From: Microbulbifer litoralis
GTDB taxonomy: Bacteria; Pseudomonadota; Gammaproteobacteria; Pseudomonadales; Cellvibrionaceae
DNA: 64,000 nt
Assembly: GCF_023634065.1 (NCBI RefSeq)
Contig: NZ_JALKCV010000019.1
Location: 23,000-86,999, forward strand
Direction of reading: 5' to 3'
The position numbers were made by a program, and so were the translations under genes. How positions within the stretch are numbered: position 1 is the stretch's first letter; each line of letters starts with the position of its first letter. Below, in pieces: positions 16,936 through 25,958 of the stretch. Under the pieces are notes generated by a model that was not told the DNA's origin, searched no databases, and saw only the letters and a program-made list of their open reading frames with translations.

Positions 16936-18237
16936 TCAATTATCGCCGAGCGCACCCAGCGTCTGCGCATGTGCCTGGATAATCCCGAGCGTTTCCGTAT
17001 CGGTATCGAATACTGAATTGAGACCCTGCGGTTCCTGTGGTGGGTCGCCGATAAAGTCGTCGCCCGGGCGCCACAGATAATCTTCGCTGTCGCTGCGGCC
17101 GTAGCCGCCGAAAGTCCAGATATTGGAGCCCACCAGCGGGCCGCCGTTGCGGCTGTTGTGCTCGATCACGCCGTAGACTTCCCGCAGGAACGAATCCCGG
17201 TAATCGGTACTGCTCTGCGGCGAGAAGCTGCCGCCGTCGCGTTCAACCCCGAATTCCTCCAGCACCAGCGGTTTGTCCAGTTCGCCGGCGACCTCGATAT
17301 GCTGTTGCAGGTAGTCGCGGGATTTCTCCAGCGCATCGGGAAAGGTTTTCTCCGGATTGTGGATATCGAACCAGCCCCAGTTTTTTATCCACAGGTGGAC
17401 GGTCAGGTAGTCGATGGCCGGCGTGTCATGGGCGCGGATATAGAGGGACCTGCGCTCCTGGCTGCCAAACACGCCCTCGCTGCCGCTGCTGACCAGCTGC
17501 TTCGGTGCCATCGCCCCGATCGCTGCGGCGGAGTCGTGCACCCAGTCGATATAGTCCCGGGCGTGCTGCGGCCGGAAGGTGGCGCCGCCGGGCCTGGGTT
17601 CATTGGCCAGTTGCCAGGCCATGATGGTGGGGTCGTCGCGGTAGTGCAGGCCGCTGATGGTATTTTCCCGCTCGGTCAGTGTGCGCACGGCGGAGAGGTA
17701 CTGATCCTGGCAGGGGTCGCAGCGGTAGAAATCCGACGCGCTATCCATATAGGCATCCCAGCGGCCGCTCTCGTCCGGGTCGATGATTTCGGTATCCGTG
17801 TGCCAGGCCAGGTACTGTGTCATGCCGCCGGACCACTGCCAGAAGTTGGTGAGGTAGAGAACCGCCTTCATGTCGCGCTTGCGCAACTCGACCAGCAGCC
17901 GGTCCAGCCCCTGCTGTAATGGTTCATCGAACTTGCCCGGTGCGCGGATCACTGCCGGCGAGACGCTGCGGGACTGGGTGCTGTCTTCCGACAGCGCCAG
18001 CACGCGCAGGTTGACGATGCCGCGGTCGCGCAACAGGTCCAGTTCGCGCGCCAGGCGTTCGGGATCCGTGGCCGCCAGGTAGCCGCCGTGCCAGTAGTTG
18101 GCGCCGGCGTAGCGGTAGGTGTCGCCATCCAGTGTGAACTGGCCGTCCTCCACCCGGACGAACCCCGCTGGCGACGCCAGCAGTTTGCCGGCCAGCAGCA
18201 GGCCGGTGGCGAAAGCCAAGAGCTGTTTTATTTTCAT
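16936..18237 (-). CDS. GH5_7-type endo-beta-1,4-mannanase, exported
   Basis: A 433-residue secreted enzyme with a signal peptide (residues 1-22, KLLAS). The barrel starts with F-T-L-D-G-D-T-Y-R-Y-A-G-A-N-Y-W-H-G, typical of GH5 subfamily 7 mannanases. The acid/base E213 is in MAWQLANEPRPGG and the nucleophile E328 in VLEEFGVERDGG; N-I-W-T-F-G-G-Y follows. It should cut the beta-1,4-mannan backbone of galactomannan, glucomannan or mannan outside the inner membrane. It is transcribed divergently from the TonB receptor gene and shares a 480-bp control region with three operator copies. Confidence 0.88.
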   Translation of the reverse strand: MKIKQLLAFATGLLLAGKLLASPAGFVRVEDGQFTLDGDTYRYAGANYWHGGYLAATDPERLARELDLLRDRGIVNLRVLALSEDSTQSRSVSPAVIRAPGKFDEPLQQGLDRLLVELRKRDMKAVLYLTNFWQWSGGMTQYLAWHTDTEIIDPDESGRWDAYMDSASDFYRCDPCQDQYLSAVRTLTERENTISGLHYRDDPTIMAWQLANEPRPGGATFRPQHARDYIDWVHDSAAAIGAMAPKQLVSSGSEGVFGSQERRSLYIRAHDTPAIDYLTVHLWIKNWGWFDIHNPEKTFPDALEKSRDYLQQHIEVAGELDKPLVLEEFGVERDGGSFSPQSSTDYRDSFLREVYGVIEHNSRNGGPLVGSNIWTFGGYGRSDSEDYLWRPGDDFIGDPPQEPQGLNSVFDTDTETLGIIQAHAQTLGALGDN

Positions 18238-18349
18238 TTATTTTCTCCATCACTGGCAGTAACGATTTGTCGGTCTTCTCCCGGTCGCGGGCGCATCGCT
18301 GTCGAATCGGCCCTTTCCGCGAGCGGTCGCGCCCATTGAAGCAGATATT

Positions 18350-18363
18350 TGTAACCGGTTACA
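18350..18363. promoter_or_regulatory. LacI-type operator TGTAACCGGTTACA (site 4)
   Basis: A perfect copy, 112 bp upstream of the mannanase start on the minus strand. Confidence 0.85.
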
Positions 18364-18447
18364 TTATTTGGCGCCTAATTCATGATTCTTGTTGGTGCCC
18401 GCCGCTTTTGCAATTGCACTGATGCGGTGCCTGTAATAAAGTCGAAA

Positions 18448-18461
18448 TGGAACCGGTTACA
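18448..18461. promoter_or_regulatory. LacI-type operator TGGAACCGGTTACA (site 5, one mismatch)
   Basis: Identical to the palindrome except for G instead of T at position 3, which breaks the symmetry of one half-site. It sits between sites 4 and 6, at centre distances of 98 and 151 bp. Confidence 0.75.
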
Positions 18462-18598
18462 TAAAGCCCTGTTTTACTCGCTGTTGTTACCCGCGACGGG
18501 TGAATCGGGTCGGTTTCGGGCCGTTTCCGGCGCCGGATTTCCCATCGGGGGAAATATGCGCCGGGCAGGCTGCAGGCCTGCCGCAGTCGGCGTCAAAA

Positions 18599-18612
18599 TG
18601 TAACCGGTTACA
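18599..18612. promoter_or_regulatory. LacI-type operator TGTAACCGGTTACA (site 6)
   Basis: A perfect copy 105 bp upstream of the ATG of the TonB-dependent receptor. Confidence 0.85.
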
Positions 18613-18717
18613 ATGCGCAATAGCAGGGACGCGCCCGATGCGCACGCGATGATGAGTTACCCCAGTGCCCGCTGCTGGTGCACTGCCAAAAGCAAGATAA
18701 TAAAGAGGGGAATCAAT

Positions 18718-21645
18718 ATGTCGGCCGAGAAATATCTGTCTTCCCGGGCGCTTGACCGCGCCTTTACCTGCACCGCTGCCCGTATCTTTGCCCGCAAGGC
18801 TCTGGCAACGGCGGTCTCCGCCTGCGGCCTGGCGGCGGGCGGCGCGCTGGCACAGCAGCCGGGCGCCATGGAGGAGGTGGTGGTGCAGGGCATCCGCCTG
18901 TCCCAGGAGACCGCCATCAGTACCAAGCGCAATGCGGATTCGATCGTCGATTCGATCGTCGCCGAGGATATCGGCAAGCTGCCGGACGCGACCATCTCCG
19001 ACTCGCTGCAGCGCATCACCGGTATCCAGGTGCGCCGCTCGGCGGGCGAGGGCAGCGCCATCAATGTGCGCGGTATGCCGCAGGTGCTGACCACGCTGAA
19101 CGGCGAATCCTACCTGGGTGCCGGTTCCGTCACCACGGTGCAGCCGAACTTCAACGATATCCCGGCGCCGCTGTTTGCCGGTGCGGATGTGCACAAGTCG
19201 CCGACGGCGTCGCAGCTTTCCGGCGGTATTACCGGCGTGGTCGACCTGCGCACCCACCGGCCGATGGATTTCGAGCGCGGCGTGACCACCGCCGCCAGTG
19301 TGGAGGCACAGACCGGCCGCGATTCGCAGGAGAGTGACAGCGCCCTGTCCGGCCTGCTGGCCTGGCGCGGCGAGCGGGTCGGTGCGCTGCTGTCCGCCTC
19401 GCTGTCGAATGTCAACCTGGCCAACTACTACATGGGCCTGGCCGGCGGCGGTTCCCATGCCGGCTGGTCCGGCATGCCGTCGGAGGCCGGCGACTGGGGC
19501 TATGACGTCAACGGCGACGGCGACACGGACGACAGCTTTATCGCCTACCAGGGCCACACCGCCTACAACCAGTTTACCGAGCGCGAGCGCTTCGGCCTGA
19601 ACGGCTCCCTGCAGGCGGACCTGGGCGAAGGCCTGGATCTGGTGGTGGACTATTTCTACACCGACATGGACGAATTCGATCGCCGCGCCGGCATCTCCAT
19701 TTCCGACAAGTGGCAGCAGTGGGGCTGGGCCACGCCGCAGCTATCCTCGCCCGGCACCGACACCATCAACACGGTACAGGTCTACCGGGCCGATGGCCGC
19801 CGCCTGAAATCCTATTCCGAGATGCGCGGCACCAGGTCCGAGTCCAGCAACCTGAATGTCGAGCTGAACTACGACAACGGCGGCGCCTTTACCGGCGGCG
19901 CACGCCTGATCTACGGCGAGGCGGAGCAGGGCAACCTGAACAGCTATGTCGATGTGGACATGGCGGATGGCAGCCAGTGGGGTGTGGACATGCCCAACTA
20001 TCCGGGCGGCGCCCAGCCCAGTAATCCCGGCGGCTATTCCGATCCCGTCCAGTCCATCGTCGTCGATTACCGCGGGAACACGCCCCACTGGAGCGGTGTG
20101 CCGGGGCTGGTATCCGACCTGGACGGCTACGCCATCGGGGCCCTGTCGTCGGAAAACAATTACGACCGCGAAGGCGATTTGACCGTGGCCCGTTTCGACG
20201 GCGCCTATGAATTTGCCGGCGGCGGTTTTTTCCAGTCGCTGGATGCGGGCCTGCGCTACTCGGACCGCAACGCGGAGAACGAGCAGTATCACCTGCTGGC
20301 ACCGATCGGCGACGACGGCTGCCCGGTGCGCTGGAAGGCAACCGACGTGGTATTGAGTGGTAGCCAATGCTCCGCCGGCGATGGCAGCGGCAACTACTAC
20401 ACCGCCGGCCGGCCGATTCCGCTGTCGTCCTTCGGCGACGACGTGCAGTGGGTGACCGACTTCGGCGGTGTCAGCGGTATTCCCGGTGTCTACGCGCTGG
20501 ACCCGTCGGCGATGGACGATGTGCTCGCTTTCCAGGATTCCCTCTATCCGGGCAACCGCCGCGGCGTGGTGCCCGGCCAGAGCTACGCCGTCAACCTGCA
20601 GGAGACTTCCACCTACCTGCAGGCCAACTTCGCCGCCGAAATCGGCGTACCGGTCAGTGGCAATTTCGGCCTGCGCGCGGTGCGCACGGATCTCGAGGTA
20701 ACCCAGCATGTGGTTGGCAGCGCACGCGACTACGGCGCGCCGGAAGTGGACGGCGGCCCGCTGGTGAGCGAGCGCTCCTTTACCGACGTACTGCCGAGCC
20801 TGAACCTGGCGTTTGACCTGCGCGACGACCTCAAGCTGCGCGCCGCCTATGCCAAGACGCTGTCGCCGCTGAACCTGGAGCAGTGGGGCGGTGGCCTGGC
20901 CCCGTCCTACGCGCTCAATTCCGAGACCGGTATTTTCGAGGTGATCGGGGCCAGCTCCAACGGCAACCCGGAGCTGGATCCCTGGCGGGCGGACAATTTC
21001 GATTTGTCGATGGAGTGGTACAACGGCAATTCCGGCATGGTCAGCGTGGGGCTTTTCCTGGTGGAAGTGGAGAGCTTTATCGAGAGCGGTTCCATTGCCA
21101 TGGAGTTGCCGGACCAGGACGGCGTGGTGCGCCGCACCACCGACGTACAGACCAATGTGCAGGGCGACGGCGGCGAGCTCAGTGGTATCGAGGTGGCGGC
21201 CAAGCAGGCGTTCGACTTCCTGCCGGGCCTGTGGGCCAATTTCGGGGTCGACGCCAACTTCACCTATTCCCCCAGCGATTCCGGCAACGAGGATCTCGAC
21301 GGCGAGGAGCTGCCGTTTATCGACAACTCCGAGCGGCTGGCCAACTTTGTCGGCTGGTACCAGGGCGAGCGGTTGCAGGCGCGCGTCGCCTACAACTACC
21401 GCAGCGAACGGGTAGTGGCGTTCAACCAGGTGTGGGGCACCGAGGGCCTGACCCTGATGCAGGAACCCACCGCCTATGTGGATGCCTCGTTGAGCTACGA
21501 CGTGACCGGCGATGTCACCGTCTATCTCAACGGCTCCAATCTCACGGGGGAGACGGAAGAGTACTACCTCCAGTGGGAAAATCAGAAGGCGTGGCAGAGC
21601 GTCTACGAACCGCGCTATACGCTGGGTGTTCGCGCGCGCTTCTGA
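18718..21645 (+). CDS. TonB-dependent receptor (TIGR01782-like), mannooligosaccharide uptake
   Basis: A 975-residue outer-membrane receptor. After a long N-terminal signal region ending near ALAQQ (about residue 47) comes the TonB box-like E-E-V-V-V-Q-G. A plug domain follows (S-I-V-D-S-I-V-A-E-D-I-G-K-L-P-D, then S-D-S-L-Q-R-I-T-G-I-Q-V) and a 22-strand-type barrel ending in R-Y-T-L-G-V-R-A-R-F. This is the carbohydrate-receptor class found in Xanthomonas, Caulobacter and Cellvibrio relatives. The start at 18718 is supported by AAAGAGGGG; a longer frame from 18613 would cover an operator. It is followed by the GH27 gene in one transcription unit, so galacto-mannooligosaccharides are the likely ligand. 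Confidence 0.88.
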   Translation: MSAEKYLSSRALDRAFTCTAARIFARKALATAVSACGLAAGGALAQQPGAMEEVVVQGIRLSQETAISTKRNADSIVDSIVAEDIGKLPDATISDSLQRITGIQVRRSAGEGSAINVRGMPQVLTTLNGESYLGAGSVTTVQPNFNDIPAPLFAGADVHKSPTASQLSGGITGVVDLRTHRPMDFERGVTTAASVEAQTGRDSQESDSALSGLLAWRGERVGALLSASLSNVNLANYYMGLAGGGSHAGWSGMPSEAGDWGYDVNGDGDTDDSFIAYQGHTAYNQFTERERFGLNGSLQADLGEGLDLVVDYFYTDMDEFDRRAGISISDKWQQWGWATPQLSSPGTDTINTVQVYRADGRRLKSYSEMRGTRSESSNLNVELNYDNGGAFTGGARLIYGEAEQGNLNSYVDVDMADGSQWGVDMPNYPGGAQPSNPGGYSDPVQSIVVDYRGNTPHWSGVPGLVSDLDGYAIGALSSENNYDREGDLTVARFDGAYEFAGGGFFQSLDAGLRYSDRNAENEQYHLLAPIGDDGCPVRWKATDVVLSGSQCSAGDGSGNYYTAGRPIPLSSFGDDVQWVTDFGGVSGIPGVYALDPSAMDDVLAFQDSLYPGNRRGVVPGQSYAVNLQETSTYLQANFAAEIGVPVSGNFGLRAVRTDLEVTQHVVGSARDYGAPEVDGGPLVSERSFTDVLPSLNLAFDLRDDLKLRAAYAKTLSPLNLEQWGGGLAPSYALNSETGIFEVIGASSNGNPELDPWRADNFDLSMEWYNGNSGMVSVGLFLVEVESFIESGSIAMELPDQDGVVRRTTDVQTNVQGDGGELSGIEVAAKQAFDFLPGLWANFGVDANFTYSPSDSGNEDLDGEELPFIDNSERLANFVGWYQGERLQARVAYNYRSERVVAFNQVWGTEGLTLMQEPTAYVDASLSYDVTGDVTVYLNGSNLTGETEEYYLQWENQKAWQSVYEPRYTLGVRARF

Positions 21646-21734
21646 TTGTACTGTCCGGCCATGCCTTCTATGGCCGCATCTCTTCTTCCATTGTTGATTG
21701 GCCTCCGGCAAAGACCGAAAAGGAGAAAAATAAA

Positions 21735-22961
21735 ATGCTATCCCCGATCTACCGGCGGAAAATCCGCGGACTTGTCGCCCTCATCCTGTTCTGCTTTTCC
21801 CTGCCCGGGTACGCGGAAAAATTTCCGGGTATCGCCGATACGCCGCAGATGGGCTGGAACAGCTGGAATCATTTCGGCTGCAATATCGACGAGCAGATCA
21901 TCCGCGATATGGCGGATGCAATGGTCGAGAGCGGCATGAAGGCGGCCGGCTACGAATACATCAATATCGACGACTGCTGGCACGGCGAGCGCGACGAACA
22001 GGGATTTATCCAGCCGCACGCCGCGCATTTCCCCTCGGGCATGAAAGCCCTGGCCGACTATGTGCACGGCAAGGGGCTGAAACTGGGTATCTACTCCGAC
22101 GCCGGCGCCACCACCTGTGCCGGTCGCCCCGGCAGCCGCGGTCACGAATACCAGGATGCACTGACCTACGCCCGCTGGGGCATCGACTACGTCAAGTACG
22201 ACTGGTGCGATACCGACAACATCAATCCCGAGGGTGCCTATACCACCATGCGCGACGCCATCCATGCCGCCGGGCGGCCGATGGTCCTGAGTATCTGCGA
22301 GTGGGGCGACAACCAGCCCTGGGAGTGGGCGCGGGAGATCGGCCACTCCTGGCGCACCACCGGCGACATCTATCCCTGCTGGAACTGCGAACTCGGGCAC
22401 GGCTCCTGGTCTTCGTGGGGCGTGCTGCCGATCCTCGACAAACAGGCGGGCCTGCGCCAGTACGCCGGGCCCGGCCACTGGAACGATATGGATATGCTGG
22501 AGGTGGGCAACGGCATGACGGTGCAGGAGGATATCGCCCACTTCTCCATCTGGGCCATGCTGGCCTCACCGCTGATCGCCGGCAACGACCTGCGCACCAT
22601 GAGCCGGCAGACGCGGGATATCCTCACCAACGAAGCCGTCATTGCAGTGAACCAGGACGGGCTCGGTATCCAGGCGATGAAGTTTATCGACGAGGGGGAT
22701 TTCGAGATCTGGGTAAAACCGCTGGCGGAGGGCGACTGGGCCTTTATGTTCCTGAACCGCGCGGACAGCGAAACCCGCTATCGCTACGATTGGAAGGCGC
22801 ACCGGGTGGAGGACGATATCAGCGATCACGCGCTGGATTTCGGTAGCGAGGCCTACGCCTGGCGGGCCCTGTGGACGGAAGCGCGCGGCGATACCCGCTC
22901 GCCGCTGGCGCTCGAGGTACCCGCCCACGGCGTCCGGCTGCTGCGCCTGACGGCCCTGTAG
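21735..22961 (+). CDS. GH27 alpha-galactosidase, exported
   Basis: A 408-residue enzyme with a signal peptide (cleavage near GYAEK, residue 27). GH27 motifs are clear: M-G-W-N-S-W-N-H-F, Y-I-N-I-D-D-C-W, the nucleophile D156 in YVKYDWCD, and the acid/base D211 in WRTTGDIYPCW, followed by G-H-W-N-D-M-D-M-L. It removes alpha-1,6-galactosyl side chains from galactomannan fragments, probably in the periplasm, clearing the backbone for the mannanases and the epimerase route. AAAGGAG lies 10 bp before its ATG, 89 bp behind the receptor stop codon. The C-terminal beta-domain is complete. Confidence 0.92.
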   Translation: MLSPIYRRKIRGLVALILFCFSLPGYAEKFPGIADTPQMGWNSWNHFGCNIDEQIIRDMADAMVESGMKAAGYEYINIDDCWHGERDEQGFIQPHAAHFPSGMKALADYVHGKGLKLGIYSDAGATTCAGRPGSRGHEYQDALTYARWGIDYVKYDWCDTDNINPEGAYTTMRDAIHAAGRPMVLSICEWGDNQPWEWAREIGHSWRTTGDIYPCWNCELGHGSWSSWGVLPILDKQAGLRQYAGPGHWNDMDMLEVGNGMTVQEDIAHFSIWAMLASPLIAGNDLRTMSRQTRDILTNEAVIAVNQDGLGIQAMKFIDEGDFEIWVKPLAEGDWAFMFLNRADSETRYRYDWKAHRVEDDISDHALDFGSEAYAWRALWTEARGDTRSPLALEVPAHGVRLLRLTAL

Positions 22962-22972
22962 CTCGCCCATTG

Positions 22973-22999
22973 CCCGATCCGGCCCACGGCCGGATCGGG
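22973..22999. terminator. Hairpin after GH27 gene
   Basis: Perfect 12-bp arms CCCGATCCGGCC and GGCCGGATCGGG with a 3-nt loop, 9 bp after the stop codon. There is no T-run after it, so termination may be weak or the hairpin may stabilise the mRNA 3' end. Confidence 0.6.
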
Positions 23000-23102
23000 G
23001 CAGCGCGTCGGACTCTGCCCCTAAATCTGCCCCGAAAGTCCATCAAAACCCGCGCTTTTCCCGCCCTCTGGTCCCGCCGGCCGCCATATCATTCTTGAAA
23101 AT

Positions 23103-23121
23103 AGGAATGGTTATCAATAAT
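23103..23121. promoter_or_regulatory. Putative Fur box upstream of the siderophore receptor
   Basis: The AT-rich stretch AGGAATGGTTATCAATAAT contains AATGGTTATCA, a good partial match to the 19-bp Fur consensus, about 63 bp before the receptor ATG in an otherwise GC-rich region. Iron-repressed expression is inferred. Confidence 0.55.
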
Positions 23122-23183
23122 ATTCCCTCCTGTTTGACCGGCACCCCGGTGCCAATCCACCCAGTTACCCCGGATAACAAGAT

Positions 23184-25394
23184 ATGCCCTCCCTTAAAGA
23201 CCGCGCGGAAGTCTCCTTCACCTCCTCCGTCCTCAGTGCCGCCATCAGGATCGCCGGCCTCGGCCTGGCCGGACTCTTCGCCGGCGGCGCCCTGGCACAG
23301 GCGCAATCGGCCGAGGACGACGGGGACCTGGAACAGGTGGTGGTCACCGCGGACGGCTCCCAGGTGGTACTGCCGGATGCCTATGCCGGCGGGCAGGTGG
23401 CCCGCGGCGGCCGCGCCGGGATCCTGGGTAACCTGGACATGATGGATTCGCCGTTTTCCAGCACCAGCTACACCAGCGACCTGATCCTCGACCAGCAGGC
23501 GGTCAGCGTGGCCGATGTGCTGCAGAACGACCCGGTGGTGCGCGTGGCCAAGGGCTTCGGTAACTTCCAGGAGCTGTACATGATCCGCGGCTTCCCGGTG
23601 TATTCCGACGATATGACCTACAACGGTGTCTACGGCATACTGCCGCGCCAGTTCGTGGCCAGCCAGTTCCTCGAGCGGGTGGAAGTCTTCCGCGGTGCCA
23701 GCGCCTTCCTGAACGGTGCCGCGCCGGGCGGCAGCGGCCTGGGCGGCGGTGTCAACCTGGTGCCCAAGCGCGCGCCGGAAGAGGCGCTGACGCGGCTCAC
23801 CGCCGGTGTCGAGAGCGGCGGCAACACCTACGCCGCGCTGGATGCCGCGCGTCGTTTCGGTACCGACAATAATTCCGGCGTGCGCGTCAACCTGGTACAG
23901 CGCGGCGGCGAGACCGCCATCGACGGCCAGGAGCGCGAGCTGAGCGCCCTCGCCCTGGGCTACGACTACAGCGGCGAGCGCCTGCGCCTGTCCGCCGACC
24001 TGGGTTTCCAGGACCACCGCATCGATGCGCCGCGCCCGAGCGTCACACCGGTGGCGGGGATTCCGGCGGCGCCGTCGGCGGACACCAACTTCGCCCAGCC
24101 CTGGACCTACACCGATGAGAAACAGCTGTTCGGCGTGGTGCGCGCCGAGTACGACCTGACCGATACCACCACCGCCTGGATTGCCGCCGGCATGCGCGAC
24201 GGTGAGGAGGACAATGTCCTGGCCAATCCGGATGCGCTGGCCGACGGCAGCACCACAGCCAACCGTTTCGACAATGTGCGCGAGGACGAGGTCCTGTCCG
24301 GCGAAACGGGTATCCGTACCGAATTCAGCACCGGCGGCGTCGGCCATACGGTTTCCCTGTCCACCGCGTATTTCTCGTCGGAATCCGCTAACGCCTGGGG
24401 TATGTCCTCGGGCGGCGTTCTCAGCGACCTGTACAACCCCGTCACCGCCGCGCTGCCGGAATTCGAGTGGACCGGCGGTGATATGTCCTCGCCGCTGGTA
24501 ACCAGTACCGCGGATATCTCCAGTGTGGCGCTGTCCGACATGCTTTCCCTGCTGGACGACCACCTGCTGGTGACCCTGGGGGTGCGCCAGCAGGAGATCC
24601 ACACACGCTCCTACGACAACGACAGCGGTGACTTCGTCTCCGGTTACAAAGACGACGCCATGACGCCGGTGGCGGCGGTGGTATTCCGGCCCAGCGATGA
24701 AATCTCCCTGTACGCCAACTACATCGAAGGCCTGATGCCCGGCGAAGTGGCGCCGGAACAGGTGAATGGCGAATTGGTTGAAAACGATGGCGAAGTACTG
24801 GAACCCTATACCAGCGAGCAGATGGAGGCCGGTGTGAAGTACGACGGCGGCAATTTCGGCGCTACAGCCAGCCTGTACTCCACCACCAAGCCGACGAGCT
24901 ATGTGCACAACGGTGTGTTCGACACCTACGGCGAACAGCGCAATCGCGGCCTGGAACTGACCCTCTACGGCCAGCCGCTGGAGAGCCTGCGTCTGATCGG
25001 CGGTGCGACTTTCCAGAATGCGGAAATGACCCGTACCCAGGGTGGCATCAATCGGGGTAAGGATGCGGTGGGTTCGCCGGAGCTGCAGGTCAACCTCAAC
25101 GCCGAGTGGGACCTGGCCGCCGTGCCCGGCCTGACCCTGGAGGCGCGTGGCCTGCACACCGGCTCCCAGTACGCCGACGCCGCCAACACCATCGAGCTGC
25201 AAAGCTGGAGCCGCTTCGACCTGGGCGCCCGCTATACCACCGAACTCGGCGGCCGCGACATGACCCTGCGGGGACGGGTGGAGAATGTCGCGGACGACGA
25301 CAACTGGGTGTCCGTGGGCGGCTTCCCGGGCTCCAACTACCTGGTGCTGGGCGAGCCGCGCACCTTCCTGCTGTCGGCCACGTTCGAGCTCTGA
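23184..25394 (+). CDS. TonB-dependent siderophore receptor
   Basis: A 736-residue outer-membrane receptor with a signal region to about residue 37 (GALAQAQ) and a TonB box-like E-Q-V-V-V-T-A. The plug has S-V-A-D-V-L-Q-N-D-P-V-V-R-V, then Y-M-I-R-G-F-P-V-Y and V-E-V-F-R-G-A-S-A-F-L-N-G, typical of FhuA/FpvA-like ferric-hydroxamate-type receptors. The barrel ends in R-T-F-L-L-S-A-T-F-E-L with a C-terminal hydrophobic residue. A Fur-box-like sequence precedes it, and a membrane protein and a PepSY protein follow in the same direction, the usual siderophore uptake/reduction set. The cognate siderophore is unknown. Confidence 0.88.
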   Translation: MPSLKDRAEVSFTSSVLSAAIRIAGLGLAGLFAGGALAQAQSAEDDGDLEQVVVTADGSQVVLPDAYAGGQVARGGRAGILGNLDMMDSPFSSTSYTSDLILDQQAVSVADVLQNDPVVRVAKGFGNFQELYMIRGFPVYSDDMTYNGVYGILPRQFVASQFLERVEVFRGASAFLNGAAPGGSGLGGGVNLVPKRAPEEALTRLTAGVESGGNTYAALDAARRFGTDNNSGVRVNLVQRGGETAIDGQERELSALALGYDYSGERLRLSADLGFQDHRIDAPRPSVTPVAGIPAAPSADTNFAQPWTYTDEKQLFGVVRAEYDLTDTTTAWIAAGMRDGEEDNVLANPDALADGSTTANRFDNVREDEVLSGETGIRTEFSTGGVGHTVSLSTAYFSSESANAWGMSSGGVLSDLYNPVTAALPEFEWTGGDMSSPLVTSTADISSVALSDMLSLLDDHLLVTLGVRQQEIHTRSYDNDSGDFVSGYKDDAMTPVAAVVFRPSDEISLYANYIEGLMPGEVAPEQVNGELVENDGEVLEPYTSEQMEAGVKYDGGNFGATASLYSTTKPTSYVHNGVFDTYGEQRNRGLELTLYGQPLESLRLIGGATFQNAEMTRTQGGINRGKDAVGSPELQVNLNAEWDLAAVPGLTLEARGLHTGSQYADAANTIELQSWSRFDLGARYTTELGGRDMTLRGRVENVADDDNWVSVGGFPGSNYLVLGEPRTFLLSATFEL

Positions 25395-25399
25395 TTGAG

Positions 25400-25942
25400 A
25401 TGGCGCTGTTGCCCGCAGTTATCCTGAGCGCCGCCGGCCTGCTGTGTCTCTACGGCAGCTGGCGCAAACAGCCGCTGTTCCGGCCCTGGGGGGCCTGGGG
25501 CGGCTGGGTGCTGCTGTTCGCCTCCGGCTGGGCCTGGAGCCTGGCCGCCGCCAGTGTCGAGCTGGGTATCGTATACGCGCTGCTGGCTCCCACCGCCTGC
25601 GCCTGGCTACTGGTGCTGCACAATCGCCAGACCCGCAGCCGCCGCGCGTCGGCCGTGGCCGAGGGTCGGATTTCGTTGCCGGCGCTGCCGGTGGTGGCCA
25701 GGCATCTGCTGCTGTTTCTCGGCACGGTGCCGCTGGCCGGTGCGGCCGCGGCCTACGGCAGTACCGCGCTGGCGACCTTCCTGCCCTGGCAACTGGGCAA
25801 TGCGCTGGTACTGGCGATGCTGGTCATGCCGGTTGTCTGGGGGGCGGGGGCCTACTGGCTCTGCGCCGACCCGAAGCCCTTGCGCCCGACCCTGGGTCTG
25901 GCCACACTGCTCGCTTTCGGCGCGCTGGTCCTCAATCTGTAA
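25400..25942 (+). CDS. Inner-membrane hypothetical protein of the siderophore operon
   Basis: A 180-residue protein with about five predicted membrane segments, very rich in Ala, Leu and Trp. It begins 5 bp after the receptor stop codon and ends 16 bp before the PepSY gene, so the three are almost certainly co-transcribed. Small proteins of this form (DUF3649-like and similar) are often found between TonB siderophore receptors and PepSY reductases, but I cannot name the family with certainty. The charged loop NRQTRSRRASAVAEG faces the cytoplasm. Confidence 0.7.
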   Translation: MALLPAVILSAAGLLCLYGSWRKQPLFRPWGAWGGWVLLFASGWAWSLAAASVELGIVYALLAPTACAWLLVLHNRQTRSRRASAVAEGRISLPALPVVARHLLLFLGTVPLAGAAAAYGSTALATFLPWQLGNALVLAMLVMPVVWGAGAYWLCADPKPLRPTLGLATLLAFGALVLNL

Positions 25943-25958
25943 CCCCGTTTATCCCGCT

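Larger units (their letters stand above)
18238..18717. promoter_or_regulatory. Shared control region of GH5_7 and the mannan TonB receptor
   Basis: A 480-bp divergent intergenic region with operators 4, 5 and 6 at 18350, 18448 and 18599. The first lies near the mannanase side, the last two near the receptor side. Frames running through it lack codon structure. An AAAGAGGGG ribosome site precedes the receptor ATG at 18718. I cannot place -35/-10 boxes with confidence. Confidence 0.6.

Noticed and set aside
9166..18612. Palindromic operator set as a CRISPR array or transposon ends
   Set aside because: Six 14-bp copies at irregular distances in promoter regions, with no spacers and no terminal repeat structure.
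18613..18717. Longer N-terminus for the mannan TonB receptor from 18613
   Set aside because: It begins right after an operator, has no ribosome site, and adds residues that spoil the signal sequence; ATG 18718 has AAAGAGGGG.
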